A DNA stretch of 64,000 nt from Lindgomyces ingoldianus (GCF_010093535.1 NW_022985172.1:511646-575645); one strand, 5' to 3'. Shown: positions 10,298 through 21,778, numbered from the stretch's first letter. The notes: a model not told the origin generated them from the letters alone. Numbers and translations: made by a program.

Positions 10298-13200
10298 TTA
10301 TCCGCTCGCTTGATATGCTCTGGCGAGCTCGTGCTGCGACGCTAATCGATCAGGATGGTCTTCTTTGAGTACTTCTGTACGTATCGCGACAACACGCTCT
10401 AGCAGCTCCACCGCCTCCTTCACCTGTCCGTTTGCTTGATATGCTCTGGCGAGCTGGTGCAGCGATGCTAGTCGATCGGGATGGTCTTCTTTGAGTACTT
10501 CCGTACGTATCGCGACAACACGCTCCAGCAACTCCACCGCCTCCTTCACCTGTCCATTCGCTTGATATGCTCCGGCGAGCTTGTGCTGCGACGCCAGTCG
10601 AGAGGGATGGTCTTCTTTGAGCACTTCCGCTTCTATCGCGACAACACGCTCCAGCAGCTCCACCGCCTCCTTCACCTGTCCGTTCGCTTGATATGCTCTG
10701 GCGAGGTTGTGCTGCGACGCCAGTCGAGAGGGATGGTCTTCTTTAAGCACTTCCCTACGTATCGCGACAACACGCTCCAGAAGCTCCACCGCCTCCTTCA
10801 CCTGTCCGTTCGCTTGATATGCTCCGGCGAGCTCGCGCTGCGACGCCAGCCGAGAGGGATGGTCTTCTTTGAGTAGTTCCGCTTGTATCGTGACAACACG
10901 ATCCAGCAGCTCCGCCGCCTCCTTCACCTGTCCGTTTGCTTGATATGCTCTGGCGAGGTTGTGCTGCGACACTAGTCGAGAGGGATGGTCTTCTTTAAGC
11001 ACTTGTGTACGTATCGCGACCACATGCTTCAGAAGCTTCACCGCCTCCTTCACCTGTCCGTTCGCTTGATATGCCCTGGCGAGCTCGTGCTGCGACGCTA
11101 GTCGAGAGGGATGGTCTTCTTTAAGCACTTCCGTACGTATCGCGACAACACGCTCTAGCAACTCCACCGCCTCCTTCACCTGCCCGTTTGCTTGATATGC
11201 TCCGGCGAGGCTGTGCTGCGACGCTAGTTGAGAGGGATGATCTTCTTTAAGCACTTCTGTATGTATCGCGACAACACGCTCCAGCAGCTCCACCGCCTCC
11301 TTCACCTGTCCGTTCGCTTGATATGCTCTGGCGAGATCGTGCTGCGACGCTAATTGAGAGGGATGGTCTTCTTTTAGCACTTCTACTTGTATTGCAACAA
11401 CACGCTCCAGCAGCTCCACCGCCTCCTTCACCTGTCCGTTCGCTTGATATGCTCCGGCGAGGTTGTGCTGCGACGCCAGTCGAGAGGGATGGTCTTCTTT
11501 GAGCACTTCTGCTTGTATCGCGACAACATGCTTGAGTAGCCTCACCGCCTCCTTCACCTGACCGTTCGCTTGATATGCTCTGGCGAGCTCGTGCTGCGAT
11601 GCTAGTCGATCAGGATGGTCTTCTTTAAGCACTTTAGTACGTATTGCGACAACACGCTCCAGCAGCTCCACCGCCTCTTTCACCTGTCCGTTTGCTTGAT
11701 ATGCTCCGGCGAGGTTGTGCTGCGACGCTAGTTGAGAGGGGTGGTCTTCTTTAAGCACTTCCACTTGTATCGCGACAACACACTCCAGCAACTCCACCGC
11801 CTCCTTCACCTGTCCGTTTGCTTGATATGCTCTGGAGAGCTCGTGCTGCGACGCTAGTCGAGAGGGATGGTCTTCTGTAAGTACTTCTGCTTGTATCGCG
11901 ACAACACGCTCCAGCAGCTTCACCGCCTCCTTCACCTGTCCGTTCGCTTGATATGCTCTGGCGAGCTGGTGCTGCGACGCCAGTCGAGAGGGATGGTCTT
12001 CTTTGAGTACTTCCGTACGTATCGCGACAACACGCTCCAGCAACTCCACCGCCTCTTTCACCTGCCCGTTTGCTTGATATGCTCCGGCGAGCTCGTGCTG
12101 CGACACTAGTCGAGAGGGATGGTCTTCTTTAAGCACTTGCGTACGTATCGCGACAACACGCTCCAGCAGCTCCACCGCCTCCTTCACCTGTCCATTCGCT
12201 TGATATGCTCTGGCGAGCTCGTGCTGGGACGCCACTTGAGATGGATGGTCTTCTTTTAGCACTTCTGCTTGTATCGCGACAACACGTTCCAGCAGCTCCA
12301 CCGCCTCCTTCACCTGTCCGTTCGCTTGATATGCTCCGGCGAGAATATGCTGCGAGAGAAGCCGGTTAGGATCATATTTAGTGAGATTTAGCTCCCTCCA
12401 TTTACAACACTCTTGAAGCCATATAACAGCTTCCTGTATCCTTCCGTCAACGTATAGGCATCGCCCAACCTTCTGACAGAGTTCGCTCTTCTCTTCTCCT
12501 TGTTCCACTTGCTCATCTCTCTTTATACGTGCTACATGCGGTATGTATTCCCGCCAGATCTCACGATTTGTGTAATCGTCGGATGGAAAGACTTTCAAGA
12601 GGTGTTTTAATGCCACCTTCCTTGTCTCTTCTCCACGGCCGTTCTGACTAATCCACGTCCTGGTTGATAAGTGTACTAGTCTATGCATGTCAAATATTTT
12701 GCCGTCTTCTCTTCTCTCCAGAAAAGAGTATGAACAGAGCGTGCCAATAGCACTTGCCATCTGTGCTTCCGGGTGAACTGCGGGCAAGATGGAAGATGGA
12801 ATTGCCTTCCATTCAATGTAAGAAATGAAGGCGAGAAGGTCTGCCGCCAATGTATTGTGCTTCAGAATTTGGTTGAAGGTTACTGTCCATGTCTTCACAA
12901 TCGCGTTCGCCGAGTGCTTGTACCGTGTGTTGTCATAGAATTCTCTGCTTAAGGTAGCGATAGCGTCCTGGTCTGTGTTCTTTAACAGCTGGAGGTATTC
13001 TAATATAGAACTTTTGTTCGTGTTAATGTATGCAGCCGCCTGAGTGATGGCTAATGGGAGATAGTCCAGCTCGGTAAGAAGATCTATCATGAGCGTATCG
13101 TTTTTAGGTAGGCTATTTCGGATTAACGACTTGTTTAGCAAATTTATCGCCTCTTGTGTCTCCATCTTTTCTACCTCAACCACATTGCTGCCTGCTACAG

Positions 13201-14713
13201 ATTGTGCAACCCCATAATGCCGAGTCGTAAATACTGTCAGTCCGTCATCGCTTTCTGGCAAGAAGTCTAACAGACCTTTCCCCTGCCCAGCCCCGTGCAG
13301 AAGGTCCTGGTCATCAGCATTGTCAACGATTAACAGCCACTTGCCTGCGGTCTTTGCGTTCAGCCGTTGTAGTACTAGCTTTCTAATGTCCTCCTTACTC
13401 TCCTGCGACTGATGTATCCCTAATGCTCCTGCTATTTCCGCGCATCCTTGCTCAAACGTTTCCATACTCGGCGCTAGTATCCAGAAGATAGAATACTCTG
13501 GATAGTCTTTCTTAACAGAGTATGCCAACTGTAGCGCGATCTGTGTCTTGCCGATGCCACCGAGACCAACAAGCGCCACCTTTTGACAATCTTTATTCAC
13601 AAGTAGCTTTTCTTTCAGCTTATTAAGCTCCGTGTTCCGACCAATAAACTGGAGGTTTCGTGGGAAGGGGAGGTAGAAACAAGTCGCCTGGCTCCGCCCT
13701 AAGGCGAATTAGTTATATTAATAAATATATAGAAAACTACAAGATGTACACTAACCTCTTGCTGCTTCATCAGCGGTCTGCGTCCTCGCTACATTAGCTG
13801 CTGGAATAACCTGCAGCAGCTCCTTTGCGTACGCTGCCGCGGCGCCGGCAGCGTACGATTGCCATCTCTTACTCTTATGTGAGTCGGCGTAGTCGCAGAT
13901 CCCGCGGATTATCAGGCACGGAAAGTTGTTCATCAAGCCGGCTGCCTCCATCTCAAAGCAGAGGACCCCTCCAAACTCTGAGCTGATCTTGTCCCGTATC
14001 ACACCATCCCTCATCACCTGGTTCCCTGATGCGATCGTGCCGTAGTGAACCATGGGCATGTTGTTTGTCCGCTCCTCTCTCTGTATCTTTCCTGTGGCCG
14101 CGCATGATGCACAGTTGTCCCCTCCAACATGATTGTATTCCGCTTCGAAAAGCACATCGCTTCCTGCTTCATCACGAGCAAACTTGCAAATTTTACTGAG
14201 CTTCGACAGGTGTGGAGATAGACTCCCTCTCCCTCGATCTTGGTTAGAACGAAGCTTCGTGACGGCGGCAAGGAGAACTTGGGGGGGAGTATTAAGAAAG
14301 CCGGTTTGCTCGAACCCTTTTGGCGTTGACTTTCCAAAGTCATATTGGACCACTCCACCATGACCATTTCCCGGCTGGCTGACCACAACATCCCCAAGCC
14401 GAACGTCTGCTTCTTTACTTGGAACACCGCCTCCGATTCCCACCATCAGCCCAAATCGAATAGCTGGGAAAGTGGCCTTCAACTGCACAGCGACTGCTGC
14501 TGCGAGGTTAGTGCCAGTCTGACCCGCAGGCAGGCACGCTAGGACGACATGGTGATCCCCGATGCACCCGAGCGTGTATATGTTTGCGTCGCTGCCGTTC
14601 GGGAGGAGGTCTTGGTGCTCTTCGTCAAGCATCTCCTGTGCTGCAGTGAACTCGTCCGGCAACGCGCAGACCCAGCCCACCGTGTACTCGTCGCGACCGA
14701 GGCGGCGTGTCAT
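10298..14713 (-). CDS. NLR-like protein: PNP-like, NB-ARC, TPR repeats
   Basis: Two exons (13756-14713 and 10298-13698; 57-bp intron, GTTAGT donor) join in frame to 1452 residues. Residues 1-310 are a nucleoside-phosphorylase-like domain (MVGIGGGVP, CFEMEAAGLM, GICDYADSHKSKRW). The junction then reads FYLPFPRNLQFIGR, the usual lead-in to a fungal NB-ARC module. Walker A is GLGGIGKT (364-371), Walker B WLLIVDNADD (about 440-449), the sensor LTVFTTR (473-479) and the GLPL-like segment YLPLAITQAAAYI (532-544). From about 772 to the end come 16 TPR units of 42 residues plus a partial one. Such proteins are fungal relatives of plant and animal NLRs, acting in non-self recognition or regulated cell death. 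Substrate or partner is unknown. A stop codon cuts the seventeenth repeat. Confidence 0.9.
10301..12343 (-). repeat. Tandem 126-bp repeats coding for TPR units
   Basis: Sixteen full 126-bp units and one partial unit, all in frame, each coding for a 42-residue TPR of the form LA(R/G)AYQANGQVKEAVELLE. Differences are concentrated at the third residue (G or R) and at residues 25-27 after VVAI. The unit is shorter than the length usually hit by RIP, which may explain why the array survives. Confidence 0.95.
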
Positions 14714-15693
14714 CTTGTCTCAGTGTTAGTCAAAACATTAGAAATTTGCTCACTTGAAAATCGATGGCAACCACCACGTAGGTCGAAAAAGAGCCTTTAT
14801 GAGCTTGCGATGAAGCTCAGCCTCGTTGCAGTCCCCATCTAGAGCTAGGCGCCAACGCGCATATATGACTGGCTGACCGAAAGGGAACAAGACTACTACT
14901 GTCGCGTGGCGTCGAATTGCAAGCAGCAGTCAAGTCTCACGGTCGGCTCATTTTCGGCGCATCTTACTCGTGTAGTTTTTCTGATCCACCTCTTGAGAAA
15001 TTCAATCCTACAGATAGTCTGAATCACGTGTGGCATCACGTGCCCATAAACAATCGAAAATTCGTTCGCAGGTATCTACTCGCTGTTACCAGACTCTCAA
15101 GGTTGCGTGCAGGCTCAGGTGGGGCTAAACCCTCGTTCAGAGTTATTCGAGAAACAGGATTTCCTGGACCAAAATATCAAAAGCCTTGAGTGAATTGGAT
15201 TATATATTTCAGGCTGGGGTTTTGGCGCTAATCCATCTAGTTAAGAGATCGTGGCGGAGGATATCAATGCTCATTCAAAAATTTGATGGTGGAACAGATA
15301 ACAGGTCGAGAAATAGCCATATTGTGTATATTGGCAGTGATAGGGCGATTACTAGTCAAGCGAACAAAGAAAGCCGAGATAGGATGATGGAACTAAGAAT
15401 TGTTCTAGACTTCAAAGGGACCGGATTTCTTTGTTATTCATACACAAAGTACACCCTCACTACAGATCTTTGAGTCGCGAACTTCCCTCACAATATGTCA
15501 ACAACTCCGAGAAAACAATTCCCCCGACAACATCACTCACCACCGCACATCTATGGAATATCGGGTACGGCAACATCAACATCAAACCTGATTCAAACCA
15601 TTCATCGCTAACAATACACATCATCGTTCGGTCATTTATCTAACTAAACCCACAGCAAATCAGTTCAACACATCCAGTCCCAACATCACAATC
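14714..15693. other. Intergenic between divergent genes
   Basis: Shared upstream region of the NLR gene (minus) and the basic protein gene (plus). Nothing beyond short unsupported open frames was found. Confidence 0.45.
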
Positions 15694-16467
15694 ATGCTCC
15701 CCTCACCTTCCCGCCTCCACAACCACAACTTCAACACCACCACCAAACACCCAAGCGCAACACTCACATCCTTCAGCCCCGAGCCCTCCCGCATCATTTT
15801 GCACTCCTGTCCCACCTTCCCATCATATCAGAAACCCACAACAGCCCTTCTCCTCTCATTCCCCCTCGCGCAAGAAATTCACAATATGATTCTTACAAGT
15901 CGCTGCATTGAGGTCCTTGCACGCCGGCTCTTCCGCGGCGATGTAAGTGAGGAAGAAGCTGCGCGGAAGATGTCGAGTTTGGAGGAAAAGTATGACGTGT
16001 TGAGAGAGGGTGTTGAAAACGAGCTGGAAGTAGCGTGGGTCGAGGCCGGGTTTCTACCCCCAACAGCACTGACGCCGCGGCTGTCGAGTAGTGCGATGGT
16101 GAAGAAGGATAATATGGAGGGTTTACGGGGAAGGTATATGGTTGATAAGTCGTTGAAGAGGAAGGGGGAGGGGAGCGAGGGAAAGGCTGTGGGGAGGAAA
16201 GCGAGGAAGAGGAGAAAGGGTGGACATGTTGGAGAGGCGACAGAGGTGGAAATAGGGCGGGATTGTGGTGAGGATGATGAATGGCAGTACACGGAACCGT
16301 TAAACCCAATTGGAGTACAGCAGGTTATAATTCCGTTGAAGGGTGCCCAGAAGAAGAGCATGTATGGGTGGAATTGGAGGGAGGCTAAGAGGGTGGAAGA
16401 GAGAGGGGGAATGGGGGGGCTGAGGGAGTGTGTTAGCCCGATGGGTAGGTCGGTCTTTTGGGGGTAA
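15694..16467 (+). CDS. Hypothetical basic protein with nuclear-type signal
   Basis: A 257-residue single-exon frame opening at an ATG. The N-terminal 65 residues are Ser/Thr/Pro-rich and low complexity. Residues about 66-110 form an amphipathic helix region (IEVLARRLFRGDVSEEEAARK). Residues about 155-180 hold dense Lys/Arg clusters (KRKGEGSEGKAVGRKARKRRK) that look like a nuclear localisation signal. The C-terminal part is aromatic and glycine-rich (QYTEPLNPIGVQQVIIPLKG, MYGWNWREA). I recognise no known domain. A nuclear protein is plausible. The real start could be the Met at residue 65 (MILTSRCIEVL), since the preceding part is of very simple composition. Confidence 0.55.
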   Translation: MLPSPSRLHNHNFNTTTKHPSATLTSFSPEPSRIILHSCPTFPSYQKPTTALLLSFPLAQEIHNMILTSRCIEVLARRLFRGDVSEEEAARKMSSLEEKYDVLREGVENELEVAWVEAGFLPPTALTPRLSSSAMVKKDNMEGLRGRYMVDKSLKRKGEGSEGKAVGRKARKRRKGGHVGEATEVEIGRDCGEDDEWQYTEPLNPIGVQQVIIPLKGAQKKSMYGWNWREAKRVEERGGMGGLRECVSPMGRSVFWG

Positions 16468-17008
16468 TTGTCGCTTGGAGGGTGTAGGCGTATTTTTTTA
16501 GTAAGAGGTCTGTCCGTATTTTTTCTGGCATAGTTGCCCCCTGTGTATGTTAATCATCTTTTACTTTAGCCTTCCAAGTTTGAAAATACTTTGCTCACTA
16601 GCTTGTTAATCACTTCGCTTGCTTCAAAGTTGTTGGCCGTCTCCACAGCTTCCCTTAGTCTTCATTGAACACAACACAAGCGGGGAGATCATGCTTACGA
16701 AGAAAACCCGGAAAACCGCGAAGATTACTAGGTAGAAGATGGATACGAAGTCCTGGAAGACTCTCGAGTAACCTTTGTTCCCTAGTGCTCAAGCCTGACA
16801 GATAATGGCAATAGCTTTACTTCCGGTGGCATTTCATTCGTTTTAGCAAGATATGGGTAAAATCTGTGTCCGTCTCTGCTACTTACCTCGGATTGATCCA
16901 AGAAATGTAAACTGCTTCGTACGCGCCGCGGAACCTTTGGCAGGTGGAGTAATTTGGAGCAATTCAGGATAGCGACTTGGTTAGATTGTAGGCTGGTAGG
17001 CTCTCACA
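16468..17008. other. Intergenic, nothing identified
   Basis: 3' flank of the basic protein gene. Stops are frequent in every frame and no repeat structure was seen. Confidence 0.4.
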
Positions 17009-17421
17009 AACAGAACGCGGTAAGGGGCAAGGATCCGCCCAGACAAAAACCGCGCTGCCATTGTTCGAGAGCTTCAGGAATCGATAAAGCAAAATCAGCA
17101 GGAAAGAGAGGCACCCCAAGAACAAAATGAAGGGCTGACCAAGATGTTGAAAGGCGCTAAACAACGCGAGGAGCAGCGTAGCTTGATTGATGGAATCCTG
17201 CATGACCTTAAGATGATCGCCAAGACGCGGATCTCGAAACGGAGTTTGGCCAACTATGGTTTAAGCGACGCCAGGAATTGACACAAAAATTGAGAGCGGA
17301 GCAAGAAGCGTACGAGGCCGCTGAGGTCGTCGCGAAAGAAGTAGGCGTCGACGTTGACAAGGCGGGGGGGCTGAACTCGCGAATACCGAAATCACGAGGT
17401 CATCAAATCCTAAGAGATTAG
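17009..17421 (+). pseudogene. Frameshifted remnant of a coiled-coil protein
   Basis: One frame reads RPDKNRAAIVRELQESIKQN and continues as a Gln/Glu-rich helix to LIDGILHDLKMIAKT near 17228. A one-base shift there opens a second frame, DLETEFGQLWFKRRQELTQK, that carries on as helix through AYEAAEVVAKEVGVDVD until a stop near 17421. Both halves are heptad-like and share composition, so they look like one protein split by an indel. There is no ATG at the front and a stop (TAA) lies just upstream. The parent family is not recognised. An intron at the shift was considered, but no GT-AG pair of reasonable length is present. Confidence 0.35.
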
Positions 17422-18636
17422 AAAGAGAAAATGTATTGAATTGTGAGTGGATGGGGCATCGACAGAGGATTTCGGAGTGTGGCCACCCTAGTCAGAGTAT
17501 CTAAAAAGTCTGTTGGCTATTGATACTATGAGCTATGTAGCGGATGCTTCGAGGGCCAATGGCTGGAGCGACCCGCAGAATGTTGAGCGCCAATAGTTCC
17601 TTGAGCCTGAACTAAGAGGTGTGGCGTTTATATCATTCCCCAATATAGCAAGTTAGCATCGAATCCTCTCACAAGATTAAGGGATTAGACGGATTGTACA
17701 GAGGACGCAAGCTTCTGTCGTGAATCAGATCCTTCTGTTTTTTGCGTATGTTGTGTGGACGCTGTTGAAAAGCGTTCAAAAATAATGGAAGCTAAAGAAA
17801 TAAAGTTTCATTTGCTAGCAACGATCAATTAGAATGATCATGTTGAGGTGAGAAGAATGATGTCGATATCACTAATCCTAATATGGACTGATCTTTAAAA
17901 GTCGATGTGATCTCTCGGAACTGCGCCCTTCCGAGACGGCAAAACGGCGCTCCACGTGACTGACACGTCTTCGGTGGCTTAGCGAGTTCCGTTTGGAGGA
18001 GTTGATAATACGGATCCGTAAGCCGGCGAAACTTGTGGAACGGTGACCCGCAATCGTTGGGAATCATCGCGTTCACGAGTACGAACATTTCTGGCCCACA
18101 TTTCCCCTCGACCATGTATGTTACTTCGCGATTTTACGAACGGCGCACTAAGCTGGCCAATCAAAGCTCACCCAAATCATTTATTGCCACTCTTTAATTC
18201 GCTACAGAGCCTATTTTGGCGCCAACATTCTGTCATCACATTTCAATGCTTTATCGCTGCTCGCTGCTCAGGCGAAACTCAACACGCTTCAACGATGTTA
18301 CTAGCCTGTTTCCAGCCGCAGTCCTGTGGCGCCTCGAGACTTGAATTTCAGGATCTTGCGAGGGCTAACACTTGAACGCGGGAGGCACAGTGGCTAGCTG
18401 ACTTCTACCTACGATATTTCCTAACCTTGAAACACCCAACATTCGCCATCTTTCACATGTAAAGGGAGTCCAAAAGGAACTTTTCCTTGCTTTCTATCTC
18501 TTTCCAAGCTTCTTCGTATTAGGTTCTTCTTTTTCCTTCACTGTCATTTCTAGGCTGCTCCTTCCACATCCCTTCAACCCCACTTAGGTAAAAACTCGCC
18601 CACTTCCAAATCACACCTCACCTCTCCTCAACCACA
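17422..18636. other. Intergenic upstream of DUF1769 gene
   Basis: No gene supported. The last 150 bases before the start codon are pyrimidine-rich (CTTTCTATCTCTTTCC and similar), typical of fungal leaders. Confidence 0.45.
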
Positions 18637-19965
18637 ATGCTGTCGTCAGAATCAAGCGGTGTTGTAGATCCAGCAGCGCGCGACAAATATCTGCTCCAGG
18701 TCACTGCAGGCCCCTCTTATGACTCGTCGACTCACCGCGAAGTGGCCGTCAACGGTGACGATGCCCACGTTATCGACAACGATGTCATGACCTGCTACCT
18801 AAAAGTGCGGATACGTGACTACCATGGCCTTCCCCGCAGTTCTCCCTCAACAAATAAGTACTTCTCACATCCGACGCATCTGTCAGACCGGTATTCCATA
18901 GGCTTCTCCTTCGTCCCTAAGAAAGACATTGCTGGGAATGATCTGGTAACTGGATTCGACTTTGATCACTCCATCAAAGATCGTCTCCCGCCAGGGTTTA
19001 AATACGCGATGAAAATCGTTACTACCATCCTAGATCCTGGAATTTATAGCGATCCATATTCTGACAGGCCGTACTTATATGGTCCAGCGCTTTCGAGTTT
19101 CTTTTCGTTCCGCGTTGGTGAGCATGAGAGTCACACACCGGCGGATAACCAGCTCGCCACGCAACTTCAAAAAGACCCAGCGGGAGTAATTGAGGAAGGT
19201 GCCGATGGTAGTGGACAGCAGATTCGGCAAGATCTGAGCATTCCGCCAAAGGCCAACAAACGGCGGAAAAACTTTCTGAACATCTCGAATCTCGAGAACT
19301 TCACCTTTGAAGCCGGGCGACTTTACCAAGCAGATTTCTTCAACCCGTATCTTGATTTCGCCAATTTCGCGCTAAGGATTCCCGGGTTCTCCATTTCGGT
19401 AGTACGCTACATCGATAACAAAACACATCAGTTACGCTACGTCCTCAAGAACAGGAGAACGGATGAAGTTCTCTTCGTCGTCATCTTCACGCTTCTCTTC
19501 GGCCAAAAACTAGCGGGTACTTTAGGAAAACACCCTGAAGCAAAAGAAATTCAGAAGCCAACAGTAGGGACACCACAAAGGCACACTCCCGAAGGCGAGC
19601 CGTCAAGACCGGATACCTCATCGTCTTGCGAGACTCCTGTGCCATCTTCTCGGTCCTCCACCCCTGCAAGTTCGGAGGTAGAGGAGATAGAGAATTCGGG
19701 TGCGGCAGCCACCTTTGCGAACTCGATTTACTCAGGATTCGCAGCCCTCGGATTCGGTAGGACGGCATCAAGCTCTGAAGCGTCAAGCGAAAGTGGGTCG
19801 AAGAGTACATCACCCGAACGTCCAAGGAAACCGTTGGCTTCATCAAAAACAACGAGTCTCGAGGAACGGAAAAAAGATATAAACAGCAGGATTGATGATT
19901 TAGACGAAGTGCAGATGGAGGATTATTTGAGGGGCAGGCATGGAAATGGGGGTGTGAGAAGATGA
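18637..19965 (+). CDS. DUF1769 (UPF0590/Duc1-like) protein
   Basis: A 442-residue single-exon protein with an ATG in the context CCACAATG. Residues about 1-290 carry the family features: an N-terminal beta region, RYSIGFSFVPKKDI, LPPGFKYAMKIVTTILDPG, the YGPALSSFFSFRVG segment and the signature FFNPYLDFANFALRIPGFSI followed by LRYVLKNR. This is the DUF1769 family, found across fungi; the fission yeast member has been linked to the plasma membrane and phosphoinositides, which I state from memory and with less certainty. The final 150 residues are Ser/Glu-rich and disordered. A role at the cell cortex is inferred. No neighbour suggests a pathway. Confidence 0.8.
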   Translation: MLSSESSGVVDPAARDKYLLQVTAGPSYDSSTHREVAVNGDDAHVIDNDVMTCYLKVRIRDYHGLPRSSPSTNKYFSHPTHLSDRYSIGFSFVPKKDIAGNDLVTGFDFDHSIKDRLPPGFKYAMKIVTTILDPGIYSDPYSDRPYLYGPALSSFFSFRVGEHESHTPADNQLATQLQKDPAGVIEEGADGSGQQIRQDLSIPPKANKRRKNFLNISNLENFTFEAGRLYQADFFNPYLDFANFALRIPGFSISVVRYIDNKTHQLRYVLKNRRTDEVLFVVIFTLLFGQKLAGTLGKHPEAKEIQKPTVGTPQRHTPEGEPSRPDTSSSCETPVPSSRSSTPASSEVEEIENSGAAATFANSIYSGFAALGFGRTASSSEASSESGSKSTSPERPRKPLASSKTTSLEERKKDINSRIDDLDEVQMEDYLRGRHGNGGVRR

Positions 19966-20196
19966 GCAAGCCCCCCCAATGGAGACAATGAAAGATATCT
20001 CGACAGGTTTTGGCATTGCGAAGGCGTTAAGAAACTGCTGGGCATCGTGGGCAAGATGAGGGCTCATCGAGATTAATGAAATGGGAGAATTTGCCGCTAC
20101 CATGGTCGGTTCATGCACATTGACCGAACAGCACTCAAGACTATGCTTTTTTTATTGGAAGCCTAGGCGCAAATCTACACCGTCAGTTATTGTTAT

Positions 20197-21684
20197 CTAC
20201 GCCGGCAAATACCCCGAACATTGACTTCCTGCAATCCTACCAAAGACGACGCACTCCAAAAGAGAACTGCCACCAAGCCTATTTCCTCCGTGCACGCCAC
20301 CGGTAACTTCACCGGCAGCCCAGAGTCCCTCAATCCTTTCTCCACCTTCCTTGAGCACTTCCGCCTTCTCATTGATCAGCACCCCACCCATCGTGAAATG
20401 AACTACCGGCGTCACAGTCCCGATATAGACGACAGATTCCGGGGCTACATCTGTAAGCGTCCAATTCGCGAAGGCAGTGCGATGTAAAGGATCGGCGTTC
20501 TTCCCAGAAGCCGCGTTCGCAAACTGTCGTATGGAATCTAAGGCTTCGGCTCCCAAGTCGGAGATCTTGGTCTTCTTCATTAGACCTTTCCAGACATAGA
20601 AGTCAATGTGAGATTTGGCTGCACTGTAGACACCTTCATCGAGGACGAGTTGCACAGTCCATTGGCGTGGTGTCTTCGACGTCGGTGGATGGGCAGTGAT
20701 GGCATTAGTGATGTTTTCCCTCGTTTCCAGTTCATCGATGAAGCGCTTTCCGTCCAGAAGGAGGAGCCCACCTTCACCTCGCAGGACTTCCGCAGCGAGG
20801 AATTTGAGCGGGGAAGAGGGGTTCGCTGGGTCAACAAAGCCTGTGGGATGAACTTGGACGAGATCCATATCTAGAAGTTGAGCGCCGATGGCAGTGAGGA
20901 GAGGTTGTGTACCTGGCCTAGGGTCGTTGGTTGATGGATAGCCGGCCAGATCAGGTCGGTATTGAGCCAGCATGCCTTCTGCGTCGCCGGCGAAGCCTCC
21001 TGCAGCGAAGATCACAGGGCCATGAAGTTCTTTCTTCTCGCCGTTTTCGCAGGCATATTCAACGCCTGTGACACGTGGGCCGGTTTGCAGGACTTTAGTC
21101 ACAGTGCATGAGGTTTGTAGCTGGAAGAGTGGAGATCCTTGGAGCGCTTTGAGAAGTGTGGTCACGATGGAGGCTCCTGGAGGCGTTTGACCTGCTCCGC
21201 GATGTGTTCGCGGAAATGAGTGACCACCCAGCTGGGCGACTTTGCTGAGATCGATACCGTTGGTATCGACAAGCCAGGATACGGCTGCTGACGACGAGTT
21301 GGTCAAGGTCGAGATGAGCGTTTCGCGATGTGCTGTCATGGCGGCCATCGCTTTCCCCGCCGACTTCACGGTATCGGTGTAGAAGGCATCATCTGAAACT
21401 GGTTGATACTTGGTTGGTGCGCCGTTGATGCCGGAGGACGCTTTAATCGAGTTGCCGCCCGGTTTTGCGGACCGTTCAAGTAATTGGACAGGGACATTGT
21501 GAGATATGAGCTGAGATGCCGCTGACAGGCCTGCCAGGCCAGAACCCACTACGATGGCTCCGCTCCTGGCAAGGTTTTGCGCGGGAAGGGCAGAAGGTGT
21601 TGCCATTCTGTTGTTGTAAAAGTACGCAGCTAGAAATCCGAATACACCGAGCGAGAGAAGTGTGAGAAAACGACGACGACTCAT
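20197..21684 (-). CDS. FAD-dependent fumarate reductase, Osm1 type
   Basis: A 495-residue protein; I use the ATG at 21684. Residues 1-30 include a hydrophobic stretch (FLTLLSLGVFGFLAAYFY) after arginines, a signal-anchor or targeting sequence. The FAD-binding Rossmann motif VVGSGLAGLSAASQL is followed by LLERSAKPGGNSIKASSGIN, and the catalytic domain shows VQVHPTGFVDP and the active-site segment FIDELETRENI. The C-terminal cap has HFTMGGVLI and AGEVTGGVHGGNRLGGSS, both typical of flavocytochrome-type soluble fumarate reductases. It should reduce fumarate to succinate using reduced flavin and so reoxidise FADH2 when oxygen is short, for example for oxidative protein folding. Yeast has mitochondrial and ER/cytosolic forms; which applies here is unclear. 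Confidence 0.92.
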   Translation of the reverse strand: MSRRRFLTLLSLGVFGFLAAYFYNNRMATPSALPAQNLARSGAIVVGSGLAGLSAASQLISHNVPVQLLERSAKPGGNSIKASSGINGAPTKYQPVSDDAFYTDTVKSAGKAMAAMTAHRETLISTLTNSSSAAVSWLVDTNGIDLSKVAQLGGHSFPRTHRGAGQTPPGASIVTTLLKALQGSPLFQLQTSCTVTKVLQTGPRVTGVEYACENGEKKELHGPVIFAAGGFAGDAEGMLAQYRPDLAGYPSTNDPRPGTQPLLTAIGAQLLDMDLVQVHPTGFVDPANPSSPLKFLAAEVLRGEGGLLLLDGKRFIDELETRENITNAITAHPPTSKTPRQWTVQLVLDEGVYSAAKSHIDFYVWKGLMKKTKISDLGAEALDSIRQFANAASGKNADPLHRTAFANWTLTDVAPESVVYIGTVTPVVHFTMGGVLINEKAEVLKEGGERIEGLWAAGEVTGGVHGGNRLGGSSLLECVVFGRIAGSQCSGYLPA

Positions 21685-21778
21685 CACAGCGAGCGGATAT
21701 CAAGATTTGAAATACATTTCCTGAATGGAGGTCAGCGTGAGCGGAGTTGTGAGCTTTTCGTATGTTCTGGGCGAATTA

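Noticed and set aside
10481..12109. Plus-strand frames with repeated RLLHLSVRLICSGE
   Set aside because: They are the antisense shadow of the NLR's TPR repeats; the periodicity comes from the coding strand.
10301..12343. Regular repeats considered as a CRISPR-like array
   Set aside because: Units are contiguous, in frame and coding, with no spacers; the genome is eukaryotic.
15879..16361. Minus-strand frames of 160 and 138 residues
   Set aside because: Shadow of the basic-protein gene; Ser/Pro/Phe-rich composition is what antisense of its Lys/Glu codons gives.
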